Positions 35,199-42,686 of a stretch of DNA of 64,000 nt are shown piece by piece. The stretch is from Dyella mobilis (GTDB lineage Bacteria > Pseudomonadota > Gammaproteobacteria > Xanthomonadales > Rhodanobacteraceae): NCBI RefSeq assembly GCF_016904945.1, contig NZ_JADIKF010000038.1, forward strand, positions 124,001-188,000. Direction: 5' to 3'. Below the pieces are notes generated by a model, which made no database searches, was not told the origin of the DNA, and worked only from the letters and a program-made list of their open reading frames with translations. Position numbers and translations under genes: made by a program. Positions within the stretch are counted from its first letter, which is position 1. Each line of letters opens with the position of its first letter.

Positions 35199-35272
35199 AG
35201 GACATTTTTCGACCTGATGCAGACGATGTCCGTCTCTCATCCGGAGAAAATCTCCCCATACAAGGAATACAG

Positions 35273-35731
35273 ATGGCCCGTGATTCCATCGAAAAAATCG
35301 ACGACTGGCCCCAGCCGTCAACGGTAGGCGAAGCCAGTATCAACGCTTGCCGCAGTCCGTACCTGATCTCGTATGCGACACGTGACGCACGACTTGCGGT
35401 GATTGAAATCCATCAATGCCATTACCTGGTCTACGGCCATCCCAATGATGAGTCGCTGCATGGACACCCACTGTTCAAGTCGGGACTGGACTATTACTCG
35501 ATCCATAGAATAAGAAACTCAAGCCTCATAGAAATGCTTGAAATGCGCAATGCGGTACATCCAATGCACAGCAAGGCAAGATTTCTTGCCGACATGGACC
35601 ACTATCTCGTGACATTCCAGGACGCCACATTGGAGTTTGTAGCCAGGGTCAATGAGAAATTTCCGCTGACCGTTCACATCTTCAACGATGCGGCGCATGC
35701 GGAGGCATCACTCGGCAGAAATGTGACTTGA
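35273..35731 (+). CDS. Hypothetical protein
   Basis: 152 residues, soluble. It contains IEIHQCHYLVYGHPNDESLH, a histidine-rich segment, and YSIHRIRNSSLIEMLEMRNA and MHSKARFLADMDHYLVTFQD. The last two segments are the most conserved-looking. Small soluble single-domain proteins of this kind are common among uncharacterised immunity-like proteins, but no diagnostic motif is present. ATG at 35273. Confidence 0.6.
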   Translation: MARDSIEKIDDWPQPSTVGEASINACRSPYLISYATRDARLAVIEIHQCHYLVYGHPNDESLHGHPLFKSGLDYYSIHRIRNSSLIEMLEMRNAVHPMHSKARFLADMDHYLVTFQDATLEFVARVNEKFPLTVHIFNDAAHAEASLGRNVT

Positions 35732-35853
35732 CGATCGAGCACGGCTGATCTTTCATCGCGCCAATACCTGGATCTCCGACCGATCATGAAGTTGCACGAC
35801 ACCTATTTTCGCCCCAAGCGGTCACCAGGCGCGACGACGCGCGTGGATAAGTC

Positions 35854-36324
35854 ATGATCACAAGAACGATTGAACTCACTTTCGCCATCACGATTTTGGC
35901 CATATTGACGTCCACCCCATCCGTGGCGTCCTCGGTCGCGCCCGAGGTGGCCACCGTTTGTGAACTGACTCGCTTTGGGCCAGCGCAAGAGGGAGCGATA
36001 TTTCGCGTCGACGGTATCTACAAAACGGATTTCAGGCACTTCGCTATGTTGGTAGATGCCAAGAACGACCGTTGCTTCATTGATCTTGGAGTCAAGCAAA
36101 GCGATCTTGACGGATCAGTGGCAAAGTTCAACCAGGCCGTGGTGGATACAGCCATGCGATCCGCGCCGGGTATTGGTCATTGGGTGGACGCGGAGGTTGT
36201 TTTTCATTGGGTGACTTTGGAGCAAGATTCATTCCACTTCCACACCAAGTCCCCCGTTGGAAATCTTGAATTTCTACGAGTTTTTCATTCAACACCGATA
36301 CCGCGATCAACGGCCAGCCAATAA
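35854..36324 (+). CDS. Secreted hypothetical protein
   Basis: 156 residues with a signal peptide (LTFAITILAILTSTPSVAS). Two cysteines (VATVCELTRF and NDRCFIDLG) probably form a disulfide. It contains EGAIFRVDGIYKTDFRHFAM, FRVDG-type text seen in OB-fold or beta-barrel secreted proteins, and AEVVFHWVTLEQDSFHFHT. No family is recognised. Confidence 0.65.
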   Translation: MITRTIELTFAITILAILTSTPSVASSVAPEVATVCELTRFGPAQEGAIFRVDGIYKTDFRHFAMLVDAKNDRCFIDLGVKQSDLDGSVAKFNQAVVDTAMRSAPGIGHWVDAEVVFHWVTLEQDSFHFHTKSPVGNLEFLRVFHSTPIPRSTASQ

Positions 36325-36355
36325 AACGTCACGATCTGGCTCAAGGGGGAAAAGC

Positions 36356-36814
36356 ATGAAAAAACTGAGCGCAAACGGCGCTTCCCTGTTGGCAGCTTCG
36401 ATGCTTCCCGCCTTATTCTTTGGTTTTGCCACCCATTCGGTACTTGTCGCGGTGATCGCTCTCGTAATCGCGCTGGCATACGCTTGGATACTTGCGTTTC
36501 CAATTATTCTCCTGCTTCAAAAGCGCCAATGGTTCCGCTGGTGGCTTGTTATCGCTGCGGGAGCGCTCGTTGGGGGTGTGCCATCTGCCATTTGCTCATG
36601 GCCTTATTTTTCAGGGAAAGGCAGCGGATACTCGGCTTGGGATGGAACGAAGCTTGTCGCCTATGTCGTGGATGGAAAGCCAACTTTGGCGGGCTGGAAA
36701 TTGTATGCCGATACGGTTACACAAATGGCTTTCTGGGGTGCCGGGTGTGCCTTGTGTTACTGGCTGACTTGGCGACTCCTCAAGGGTTTGGAGGGCAGAG
36801 ATGCTGTCACCTGA
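36356..36814 (+). CDS. Small membrane protein
   Basis: 152 residues with four hydrophobic segments: ASLLAASMLPALFFGFATHS, VLVAVIALVIALAYAWILAF, WWLVIAAGALVGGVPSAICS and MAFWGAGCALCYWLTWRLL. AAGGGGGAAAAGC precedes the ATG. No enzymatic motif. It is followed by repeat copy 36825-36854. Confidence 0.7.
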   Translation: MKKLSANGASLLAASMLPALFFGFATHSVLVAVIALVIALAYAWILAFPIILLLQKRQWFRWWLVIAAGALVGGVPSAICSWPYFSGKGSGYSAWDGTKLVAYVVDGKPTLAGWKLYADTVTQMAFWGAGCALCYWLTWRLLKGLEGRDAVT

Positions 36815-36824
36815 GTCGCGGAGA

Positions 36825-36854
36825 CAGCCGCTTACGACCCGTGGTGGGCGTCCG
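36825..36854. repeat. Array repeat, degenerate copy
   Basis: Ten bases after the membrane protein gene. It reads CCGCTTACGACCCGTGG with a trailing GGGCGTCCG; one change from the CCGCTTTCGACCC core. Confidence 0.45.
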
Positions 36855-36889
36855 TAGATACATTTAGCATTCGCTTTGGGAGGATGGCG

Positions 36890-37339
36890 ATGCCATTAAC
36901 GCGACAACAACATCGATTGGCTGATCGCCAGGCGAAGAAGAAGATTCGGCCCAGCGCGCTTACGCCAATGCTTGGCAAGAATGGGCCCCAAACGGGTGAC
37001 GAAACCGTGTCGTGCCCATGTTGTGGTGAAGCGATTTACCCGAAGACGAAGGACTATTTCCCCCGACCAGGAACATTCAAGCAGTACCGCTGCGAGCACT
37101 GCGGCACTTGGCTCACCATCGACCTCCGATCCCGAATCAAGCTCATTGCCGTGTCATCCATGGGCCTCATAGTAAGCTGCGTCATCTACCTCAAGCTGTT
37201 GATCGCCTTGGGCGTCCCGGTGCGAGAACACCAGAATGCCGTCCTCTGGCCATTTGCGATCGTGACTTTGTTTGGCGGAGAGCATTTACTCGCTCGGTAT
37301 ATGCAAAGAATTGCCCGATGGAAAGACGTCGAAAATTGA
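36890..37339 (+). CDS. Zinc-ribbon membrane protein
   Basis: 149 residues. Cys pairs SCPCCGEAIYP and YRCEHCGTWLT form a zinc-ribbon, then two helices (LIAVSSMGLIVSCVIYLKLL and NAVLWPFAIVTLFGGEHLL). Thus an N-terminal cytoplasmic zinc ribbon tethered to the membrane. GGGAGG lies six bases before the ATG at 36890. Similar zinc-ribbon membrane proteins appear at 56697. Confidence 0.7.
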   Translation: MPLTRQQHRLADRQAKKKIRPSALTPMLGKNGPQTGDETVSCPCCGEAIYPKTKDYFPRPGTFKQYRCEHCGTWLTIDLRSRIKLIAVSSMGLIVSCVIYLKLLIALGVPVREHQNAVLWPFAIVTLFGGEHLLARYMQRIARWKDVEN

Positions 37340-37366
37340 TGCGCCGGTAGACGGGGCGACATGAAG

Positions 37367-37410
37367 TTTCCGCTTTCGACTGCGACTTCAGCCGGTCAGC
37401 GCAACACATT
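37367..37410. repeat. Array repeat, left-half copy with GCAACAC element
   Basis: TTTCCGCTTTCGACTGCG is followed by CAGCCGGTCAGCGCAACAC. It shows the short repeat joined to the inner arm seen in the long copy at 39141. Confidence 0.55.
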
Positions 37411-37428
37411 GCTGGAGGATTGAGGGGC

Positions 37429-37542
37429 ATGGCCAATCTCTATAACGGATGCTCAATGTGCCATCACAGAGGATTGCGCCCCGGCATACTCGACACGAAG
37501 CACGGGGACTACGGCGTCCAGGCCAAGTTCCCGCCGAATTGA
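37429..37542 (+). CDS. Possible 37-residue ORF, perhaps a remnant
   Basis: A strong ribosome site (GGAGGATTGAGGGGC) precedes ATG at 37429. The product is MANLYNGCSMCHHRGLRPGI plus 17 residues. MxNLYN resembles the first residues of SRAP/YedK proteins, but Cys2 is replaced by Ala and nothing else of that family follows, so this may be a decayed remnant or chance. Confidence 0.25.
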   Translation: MANLYNGCSMCHHRGLRPGILDTKHGDYGVQAKFPPN

Positions 37543-37637
37543 ATCAACCCCGCATCGGCGGAGCTTGTTGTTTACCCTGCCGTCCACCCCAGCGCATCCG
37601 CTAGACTGTCCGCAGCCGGGACGACAGGGGAGCGGCG

Positions 37638-38042
37638 ATGTCTGATATTGAGCAACTGCAGTTGCTTCTGAAGCATGCGGCAATCGGCTTTGCCATGGCG
37701 CAGTTAGTCGGCACTTTCGTTGTCACGTGGGGCGCCAGGTTTGCTGCAGCTACACGCTGGAGGTTCGTGCAGGCCTTTGCGGTGTCATTCATGCTGCAGT
37801 TTATCGTCGTTTTAATCGCGGCGGGCTTTGGCAGCGTCGTGTACGACCATCCCGACCATCCAGGCGTCGCGCTATGCATCGCATTGCCGCTGACGATCTG
37901 GGCGCAGACGAATATGGCGCATTTCACCTTTCAATTGATGAATCCAGCGACGCCCCTGGCGCGTTCGTGCGTGTTCGGCCTAGTCTATTTTGCGACCACC
38001 TTATTACTTCCCGTCGCCGCGATTGAACACTTCTTCGGCTAG
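37638..38042 (+). CDS. Small membrane protein
   Basis: 134 residues with four hydrophobic segments: IGFAMAQLVGTFVVTWGARF, WRFVQAFAVSFMLQFIVVLI, GVALCIALPLTIWAQTNMAH and VFGLVYFATTLLLPVAAIEH. GGGGAGCGGCG precedes the ATG. No family is recognised. Confidence 0.65.
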   Translation: MSDIEQLQLLLKHAAIGFAMAQLVGTFVVTWGARFAAATRWRFVQAFAVSFMLQFIVVLIAAGFGSVVYDHPDHPGVALCIALPLTIWAQTNMAHFTFQLMNPATPLARSCVFGLVYFATTLLLPVAAIEHFFG

Positions 38043-38153
38043 CCGCACCCTTAGTCGCCTATTGCTCCATGGGAGCACGTGGGAGCTACCGCAGGTGTGT
38101 GCGGAGCTTCGGTAACCTGAAGACCACGAATGCGCTGCTTTTGACTTCGAGCC

Positions 38154-38627
38154 ATGAATCCAGCACCTCGCCACGACAGCGAAATCCCCGCACGCTTCAA
38201 CGAAGAAGTGGTTCTGGATAAACCCGCTTCCGCGGTCTGGAAGCATCTCGTCGACCTTCACAGCATGCGCGAATGGCTCGGCGGCGACGATTATTCCGTC
38301 GAAGTGGAAACGACCTGGGTACCGGGGAGCACCATTGTCATCCGAGGCAGGCACCATCTTTCATTCGAAAACACGGGCGTAGTCCTGGCATTCCAACCAT
38401 GCGAAGAACTGAGCTTCACTCATTGCAGTTCTTTGTCCCGCCTTCCGGATCAGCCGTCGAGCGACACGAAACTAAGCTTCGTCATCCAGGCGGACGGGGA
38501 CCGAACGGTTCTGAAGTTCGAAGCATCCGGATTTCCCACGGTGGCCATCTACAGGCATTTGCACTTCTATTGGGCCGGAACGCTTGATATCTTCAAGCGG
38601 CACGTAGAGTCGCGACAAATCGTCTGA
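38154..38627 (+). CDS. SRPBCC/AHSA1-family protein
   Basis: 157 residues with the START-like pattern: FNEEVVLDKPASAVWKHLVD, MREWLGGDDYSVEVETTW, GSTIVIRGRHHLSFENTGVV, and LKFEASGFPTVAIYRHLHFY. It resembles AHSA1-type ligand-binding proteins. The ligand is unknown; cytoplasmic. Confidence 0.82.
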   Translation: MNPAPRHDSEIPARFNEEVVLDKPASAVWKHLVDLHSMREWLGGDDYSVEVETTWVPGSTIVIRGRHHLSFENTGVVLAFQPCEELSFTHCSSLSRLPDQPSSDTKLSFVIQADGDRTVLKFEASGFPTVAIYRHLHFYWAGTLDIFKRHVESRQIV

Positions 38628-38632
38628 GGGAC

Positions 38633-38658
38633 GATGTCCGCTTCCTACCCATGACCGA
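38633..38658. repeat. Array repeat, degenerate copy
   Basis: GATGTCCGCTTCCTACCC followed by ATGACCGA, five bases after the SRPBCC stop. Changed in the second half. Confidence 0.45.
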
Positions 38659-38685
38659 ATCGATCAGCAACCCGGGGAGAGAACC

Positions 38686-39108
38686 ATGGAGTTGGATGAT
38701 TCCGTTCACGCTCAAATACAAGCCCTGTGCAAACAGGGTGACAAACTGGCCACGGCGCGGCACTTTGATTTGGCCCGCGAAAAATACGAGTCTGCGCTAC
38801 AGCTCCTGCCCGGCGACCATAAGCAGTGGGAGGCGGCAACCTGGATCTATGTCGCCATTGGTGACGTGCATTTTCGCACTGCCGATTATGAAAAGTGCTT
38901 CAAGTGCTTTTTCAATGCGGTGCAATGCGCCAACGGCCTGGGCAATCCCTTTATCCATCTTCGCCTGGGGCAGAGTTATTTCGAGGCGGGGAACCTGGAT
39001 AAATCGGCAGATGAGCTGACCAGGGCCTACATGGGTGCCGGGCTGGACATCTTTCTGGAAGATGACCCCAAGTACCTGGATTTCCTTGAAACGCGCATAG
39101 ATATCTGA
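38686..39108 (+). CDS. Tetratricopeptide-repeat protein
   Basis: 140 residues, helical, with TPR units: ALCKQGDKLATARHFDLARE, KYESALQLLPGDHKQWEAAT, IYVAIGDVHFRTADYEKCFK and HLRLGQSYFEAGNLDKSADE, ending with a conserved tail YMGAGLDIFLEDDPKYLDFL. TPR proteins mediate protein contacts. The short single-domain form is often found near toxin-immunity loci. It is followed by the long hairpin repeat at 39141-39233. Confidence 0.8.
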   Translation: MELDDSVHAQIQALCKQGDKLATARHFDLAREKYESALQLLPGDHKQWEAATWIYVAIGDVHFRTADYEKCFKCFFNAVQCANGLGNPFIHLRLGQSYFEAGNLDKSADELTRAYMGAGLDIFLEDDPKYLDFLETRIDI

Positions 39109-39140
39109 CTGGAATGCTTCGCTTTATCATGAGCGGGCTG

Positions 39141-39233
39141 CAGATTAAGCCGGTCGATGCAACACCCCAGCTACTCGCGCAGTCTTTAGTGCGCTGCATC
39201 GACCGGCTGAATCCGCAACCCAAAACGGACAGT
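39141..39233. repeat. Long-form hairpin repeat
   Basis: A perfect 14-base inverted repeat, AGCCGGTCGATGCA (39148-39161) and TGCATCGACCGGCT (39195-39208), encloses a 33-base loop and is followed by GAATCCGCAACCCAAAAC and GGACA. This right end matches the right half of the short repeat, so it looks like the intact form of the same element. A shorter relative is at 61634-61690. Confidence 0.7.
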
Positions 39234-39288
39234 TCCTGGCAGTGGCTTATGCGGTTTGGTCGACGTTGAAATCTACCTATGGCTGGAC

Positions 39289-39582
39289 ATGGCGATGCAT
39301 GCGAGACGGATGGACTGGCAGCACGTAATCACGGAATTTCAGGGGCTTGAAGCGGGTAGAAGCTATTCGGTCCTCAGGTCATTCGTTGATGCGGATGGCG
39401 ATGAACATAGGGCCGGGGAAAGCTGGCGGCTGCTCGGCAGCATGTTCTCGAAGTTCGACGACCTGGTGACCTTGTGCGTGACACTCAGGGACGGTTCGCA
39501 GTGCGAGGTGCCGCTGATTTGGCGTCCCGAAGCTCAGGGTCAGTTAGTCGAGAAGTTTTCGGAATATCTGGCCGCGGCATGA
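39289..39582 (+). CDS. DUF3601-like protein
   Basis: 97 residues from the ATG at 39289 (a TTG at 39256 would add 11). The body LEAGRSYSVLRSFVDADGDE, HRAGESWRLLGSMFSKFDDL, and VTLRDGSQCEVPLIWRPEAQ matches the DUF3601 pattern of a small beta-barrel-like domain of unknown role, found in stand-alone proteins. Cytoplasmic. Confidence 0.65.
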   Translation: MAMHARRMDWQHVITEFQGLEAGRSYSVLRSFVDADGDEHRAGESWRLLGSMFSKFDDLVTLCVTLRDGSQCEVPLIWRPEAQGQLVEKFSEYLAAA

Positions 39583-39625
39583 TATCTATGCGCGAAGGGT
39601 TCAAGCAGGCTGGGTTGCTAGGTAA

Positions 39626-39655
39626 GTGCCCGCTTTCGACCCTAAGCGGCCATTT
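39626..39655. repeat. Array repeat, well-kept copy that doubles as a terminator
   Basis: The stem CCGCTT/AAGCGG around TCGACCCT is followed by CCATTTTTTT, giving a rho-independent terminator on the plus strand. Lies between DUF3601 and the SUKH remnant. Confidence 0.7.
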
Positions 39656-39675
39656 TTTTGATCAAAGAAAGTCAA

Positions 39676-40058
39676 ATGCCTAGAGAAAAATGGTTGGCGG
39701 ACAAACCTGCGAGCCACGCCGCCTTGAAAGCACTTCGAGATGCTGTGCCTTCACTTCCTGAGGCGTATCTCGACCTACTTTCTAGAGGTGATGGTGGCGA
39801 AGTCGAGCTAACGGTTTCACCTCCTAATCTTCGTATTGATTCCGCCGAGCTTGCTCTGGATTATTGGCGAAGCGGAACCTACACCATGTAGGGTGTATTT
39901 GTTTTTTTGGGAATGAGGGTGGCGTCTATCTTGCATTTGATATGCGCGGTCAAGAACCATGGCCCGTGATCTCCTTCGACCCGATCGATCCTGACGGCAG
40001 CATCGAGAAAGTGGCAGACAATTTCTCAGAGCTTTGGGGTCTGATAAGGGTTGAATGA
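39676..40058 (+). pseudogene. Decayed SUKH (SMI1/KNR4) family gene
   Basis: The frame opens at ATG 39676 with KWLADKPASHAALKALRDAV, SLPEAYLDLLSRGDGGEVEL and LDYWRSGTYTM, then meets TAG at 39889. The SUKH continuation GVFVFLG runs on, shifts frame inside a seven-T run (39902-39908), and resumes as FFGNEGGVYLAFDMRGQEPW, then SFDPIDPDGSIEKVADNFSE. Two lesions (a stop and a one-base shift) thus break a SUKH gene, a family known as immunity proteins of polymorphic toxin systems. Confidence 0.82.
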
Positions 40059-40070
40059 AAACTTCGGTAC

Positions 40071-40096
40071 ACCCGCTTCCGAGCCGGAGCGGACAG
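40071..40096. repeat. Array repeat, degenerate copy
   Basis: ACCCGCTTCCGAGCCGGAGC then GGACAG, after the SUKH remnant. Both ends of the palindrome remain. Confidence 0.5.
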
Positions 40097-40191
40097 CCTC
40101 TCCAGAATCCCCGTGTCGATCCCGCAGGCGCTCATTCGTCGCGTACATGCAGGTGACCGTGTCGGCCACCCTTCTCGCCAAGGTGACAATC

Positions 40192-40548
40192 ATGTCCTAC
40201 ATCGATGGTTTCGTGATCGCCGTACCCAACGCCAACCGCGAACAGTTCATCGCGCACGCCCGAACCTTCGACGCCATTTTCCTGGAGTTTGGCGCCATCC
40301 GAGTGGTGGAGTGCTGGGGCGAGGATGTGCCCGACGGCAAGCTCACCGATTTCCGCCGCGCCGTGCAGGCGACACAGGATGAATCGGTGGTGTTCTCCTG
40401 GGTGGAATGGCCCGACAAGGCCACTCGCGATGCCGGCATGGCGAAATTCATGCAAGACCCGCGCATGGAAGCCGCCGCTCACTGTCCTTTCGATGGCAAG
40501 CGCATGATCTTTGGCGGCTTCAAGACGGTGGTCAGTCTGCCGGACTAA
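40192..40548 (+). CDS. DUF1428 family protein
   Basis: 118 residues. MSYIDGFVIAVPNANREQFI, then FLEFGAIRVVECWGEDVPDG, WVEWPDKATRDAGMAKFMQD and FDGKRMIFGGFKTVV are the usual DUF1428 signatures (a dimeric alpha-beta barrel, ferredoxin-like). AAGGTGACAATC precedes ATG at 40192. Function unknown; cytoplasmic. Confidence 0.88.
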   Translation: MSYIDGFVIAVPNANREQFIAHARTFDAIFLEFGAIRVVECWGEDVPDGKLTDFRRAVQATQDESVVFSWVEWPDKATRDAGMAKFMQDPRMEAAAHCPFDGKRMIFGGFKTVVSLPD

Positions 40549-40579
40549 GGGCTTTGAGCTGCGCTTTTCAAGGCAACTT

Positions 40580-40605
40580 CAGCTTCCGGCCCAAAACTGA
40601 CAATG
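40580..40605. repeat. Array repeat, degenerate copy
   Basis: CAGCTTCCGGCCCAAAACTG then ACAATG. Only the middle and right part resemble the consensus. Confidence 0.4.
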
Positions 40606-40694
40606 TATCGTCGTATGACTTGTTACCCACGCACCTAGCCGACAACTCGTCCTAATGTGCCATCGGCAGAACCGTGCCTACCTTTGGTGAGCGT

Positions 40695-41747
40695 ATGAAC
40701 AATTGGTTGATTGCGGCCGGCCTGATCGCAGGATTGCTGACGTCTGCGCCTTCGGCTGCAGTTCACGCGCCCGCAGCATGTAAACCAGGTACAGAGATCT
40801 CGGAAGAAGGTTTCGTGCCGATCGACGGGATCGAACAATGGGTGACCATCCATGGTGCGAATTGCGCCAATCCTGTTGTATTGATGGTGCATGGTGGCCC
40901 GGGCAATCCATCGACACCCTTTGCAGAAAAGCTCTATGGTCCGTGGGAAAAGGATTTCACCCTCGTTCAATGGGATCAGCGCGGCAGCGGCAAGACGTTT
41001 GCGCAAAATCCCGACACGGCCAACAGCTCGCTCACGATGGCACTGATGGCAAGGGACGGCGTTGATGTTGCGACCTATGCGACGCATCGTCTGGCCAAGC
41101 GACAGGTGATCTTGTTCGGCGGATCCTGGGGTTCGGCGCTGGCAGTCAACATGCTCAAGCTGAGGCCCGAGCTGTTCTCCGCCTATCAAGGCACATCACA
41201 GCTGGTCGAATATCACGCGAATCAGGACGCGACCTACAAGCGCGCTTTGGAGCTGACGCGCGCTGCTGGCGACAACAAGGCGATTGCGTCGCTCAAAGCT
41301 CTTGGCGCACCACCCTGGGAAAATCCGCGCGCCTTCGGCATTGTCCGCCGGATTACCCGTCGGTACGAGGCAAAAGCCACTCAACCTGCACCGGACTCGT
41401 GGTGGCAGTACCCGTCGCAGTACGGGACCGCGGCCTACCAAGCGGCCTATACCGCCGGCGAAGACTATTCATACATGCAGTTCGTGGGCATGAGGGGCGA
41501 TGGCATGCTCTCGCGCATCGACTTGCCAGCCCTTGGCACGACCTTTCCTATGCCGATCTTCATCATCCAGGGCAAAGAAGATCTCCTCACCATGCCGGTC
41601 GTTACCAAGGCGTATTTCGATCGCATCCAGGCGCCGACCAAGAAATACATCGTGCTCGACAAGGTAGGTCATGATCCCAATCCGCTCATGATCGACGCAC
41701 AGTTCAAAGTGCTGAAGACGCAGATCGCCCCGCTAATTCACGACTAG
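40695..41747 (+). CDS. Secreted alpha/beta hydrolase, proline iminopeptidase-like
   Basis: 350 residues with a signal peptide (MNNWLIAAGLIAGLLTSAPS). The oxyanion motif HGGPG is at 66-70, DQRGSGKT follows, the nucleophile elbow is FGGSWGSALAV (Ser144), and IIQGKEDLLTM and KVGHDPNPLM supply the acid and His. The Pro-iminopeptidase/S33 order is therefore present, in an exported form. ATG at 40695 follows GGTGAGCGT; a GTG-type start at 40674 is possible. Confidence 0.85.
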   Translation: MNNWLIAAGLIAGLLTSAPSAAVHAPAACKPGTEISEEGFVPIDGIEQWVTIHGANCANPVVLMVHGGPGNPSTPFAEKLYGPWEKDFTLVQWDQRGSGKTFAQNPDTANSSLTMALMARDGVDVATYATHRLAKRQVILFGGSWGSALAVNMLKLRPELFSAYQGTSQLVEYHANQDATYKRALELTRAAGDNKAIASLKALGAPPWENPRAFGIVRRITRRYEAKATQPAPDSWWQYPSQYGTAAYQAAYTAGEDYSYMQFVGMRGDGMLSRIDLPALGTTFPMPIFIIQGKEDLLTMPVVTKAYFDRIQAPTKKYIVLDKVGHDPNPLMIDAQFKVLKTQIAPLIHD

Positions 41748-41771
41748 ATCGAACCAGTCGTACAGTTCACA

Positions 41772-41789
41772 GGTTCCAGGGAAGGAACC
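41772..41789 (+). terminator. Possible terminator downstream of alpha/beta hydrolase
   Basis: A six-base stem (GGTTCC and GGAACC, loop AGGGAA) followed by TTTCCATTTT. Weak T-run, so only a moderate candidate. Confidence 0.4.
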
Positions 41790-41879
41790 TTTCCATTTTC
41801 GACAGGGCTGACGATCTGTCTACGGGTGTTGGTGCCTGGAGAGCAGCAGTCATCAGGCGATGACGGTATGTCGTGAAGA

Positions 41880-41904
41880 GTTCGCTTCCGACCCAATGCA
41901 GACC
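41880..41904. repeat. Array repeat, degenerate copy
   Basis: GTTCGCTTCCGACCCAATGC then AGACC, 20 bases before the start of the Imm35-like pseudogene. Confidence 0.5.
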
Positions 41905-41922
41905 TAATTAGAGGGACACAAG

Positions 41923-42209
41923 GTGACGAAAGATGAGGCTCGAAGGCTGGTCGAGGCGAGGATATCAACGTGGCGACCCATGGCGCCTGGGGCCGAAATT
42001 GTGATCGTCGACGCCTCAACCACAGAAACCGATTCTGGTTGGATATTCTTCTATCAATCGAAGCAATATCTCGAAACAGGGTTCTGGAATATGCTCTGGC
42101 GGGGAATGCACCATTTATCGTTGATCGCGATAGCGGGGATATCGTAGAAACGGGAACGGTGCACTCTATCCAGCACTACATCGAGGAATATCAAGATAGG
42201 TGCAGATAG
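41923..42209 (+). pseudogene. Decayed Imm35-like immunity gene
   Basis: GTG at 41923 with GAGGG upstream gives MTKDEARRLVEARISTWRPM, EIVIVDASTTETDSGWIFFY and QSKQYLETG. The frame then fails near 42090. The matching continuation VLEYALAGNAPFIVDRDSGD, IVETGTVHSIQHYIEEYQ is in another frame (41970 frame). Together they match Imm35 proteins (YrhB-like). A single-base shift has broken the gene, unless the sequence has an error. Confidence 0.78.
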
Positions 42210-42212
42210 ATG

Positions 42213-42239
42213 AGGTCTGCCTCCGACGGCGGCCCGAAG
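42213..42239. repeat. Array repeat, degenerate copy
   Basis: GGTCTGCCTCCGACGGCGGC then CCGAAG, directly after the Imm35 remnant. Confidence 0.45.
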
Positions 42240-42280
42240 TTCACGTATGAGGTGAGTATGGTTAAGCGGAGGGCCGCGAA

Positions 42281-42625
42281 ATGATCTTCGCGTTATTTTT
42301 TTATCTGGCTTTCGCCGCGCCCATGTTTCTTCTGCTCATTGGTGTTTGGTACGCGGTCAGGCGTATGCATGATCCTTGGAGGTCGCTCGTTCTCGTTGCG
42401 ATGGCTACGCTTCTGCTGACGCCGTCGTTGGGCCCAGCAACTATCACCGTGGTACCTGTCCCGTTCGGCTTCTTGTTCACCGTTACACTATTCACTTGGT
42501 CTTGGGGTGAGCTTGCAGGGTTGGTAGGCCTGTTCCCGCTCTGGCACGCCATAGCTTTTCCATCTACCGCTTTGGTTTCGTACCTTTTGATTCGAAGACT
42601 TCTTTCTGGCAATTCGTTCAGGTGA
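42281..42625 (+). CDS. Small membrane protein
   Basis: 114 residues with three or four hydrophobic segments: FALFFYLAFAAPMFLLLIGV, LVLVAMATLLLTPSLGPATI and LFTVTLFTWSWGELAGLVGL. GGAGGGCCGCGAA precedes the ATG. It converges on the PDZ/GAF gene. Unknown function. Confidence 0.65.
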   Translation: MIFALFFYLAFAAPMFLLLIGVWYAVRRMHDPWRSLVLVAMATLLLTPSLGPATITVVPVPFGFLFTVTLFTWSWGELAGLVGLFPLWHAIAFPSTALVSYLLIRRLLSGNSFR

Positions 42626-42638
42626 GACACCTAGCCAG

Positions 42639-42669
42639 CATGTCCGCTTTCGACCCAAACCCGACAATC
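42639..42669. repeat. Array repeat, well-kept copy
   Basis: CATGTCCGCTTTCGACCC then AAACCCGACAATC. Left half is perfect. It lies between two convergent genes. Confidence 0.6.
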
Positions 42670-42686
42670 CAGGCAACCAGCCTCAC

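Noticed and set aside
35206..35240. Possible further degenerate repeat copy after the lipoprotein gene at 34770
   Set aside because: Only TTTTCGACCTGATGC resembles the repeat; too short and altered to list.
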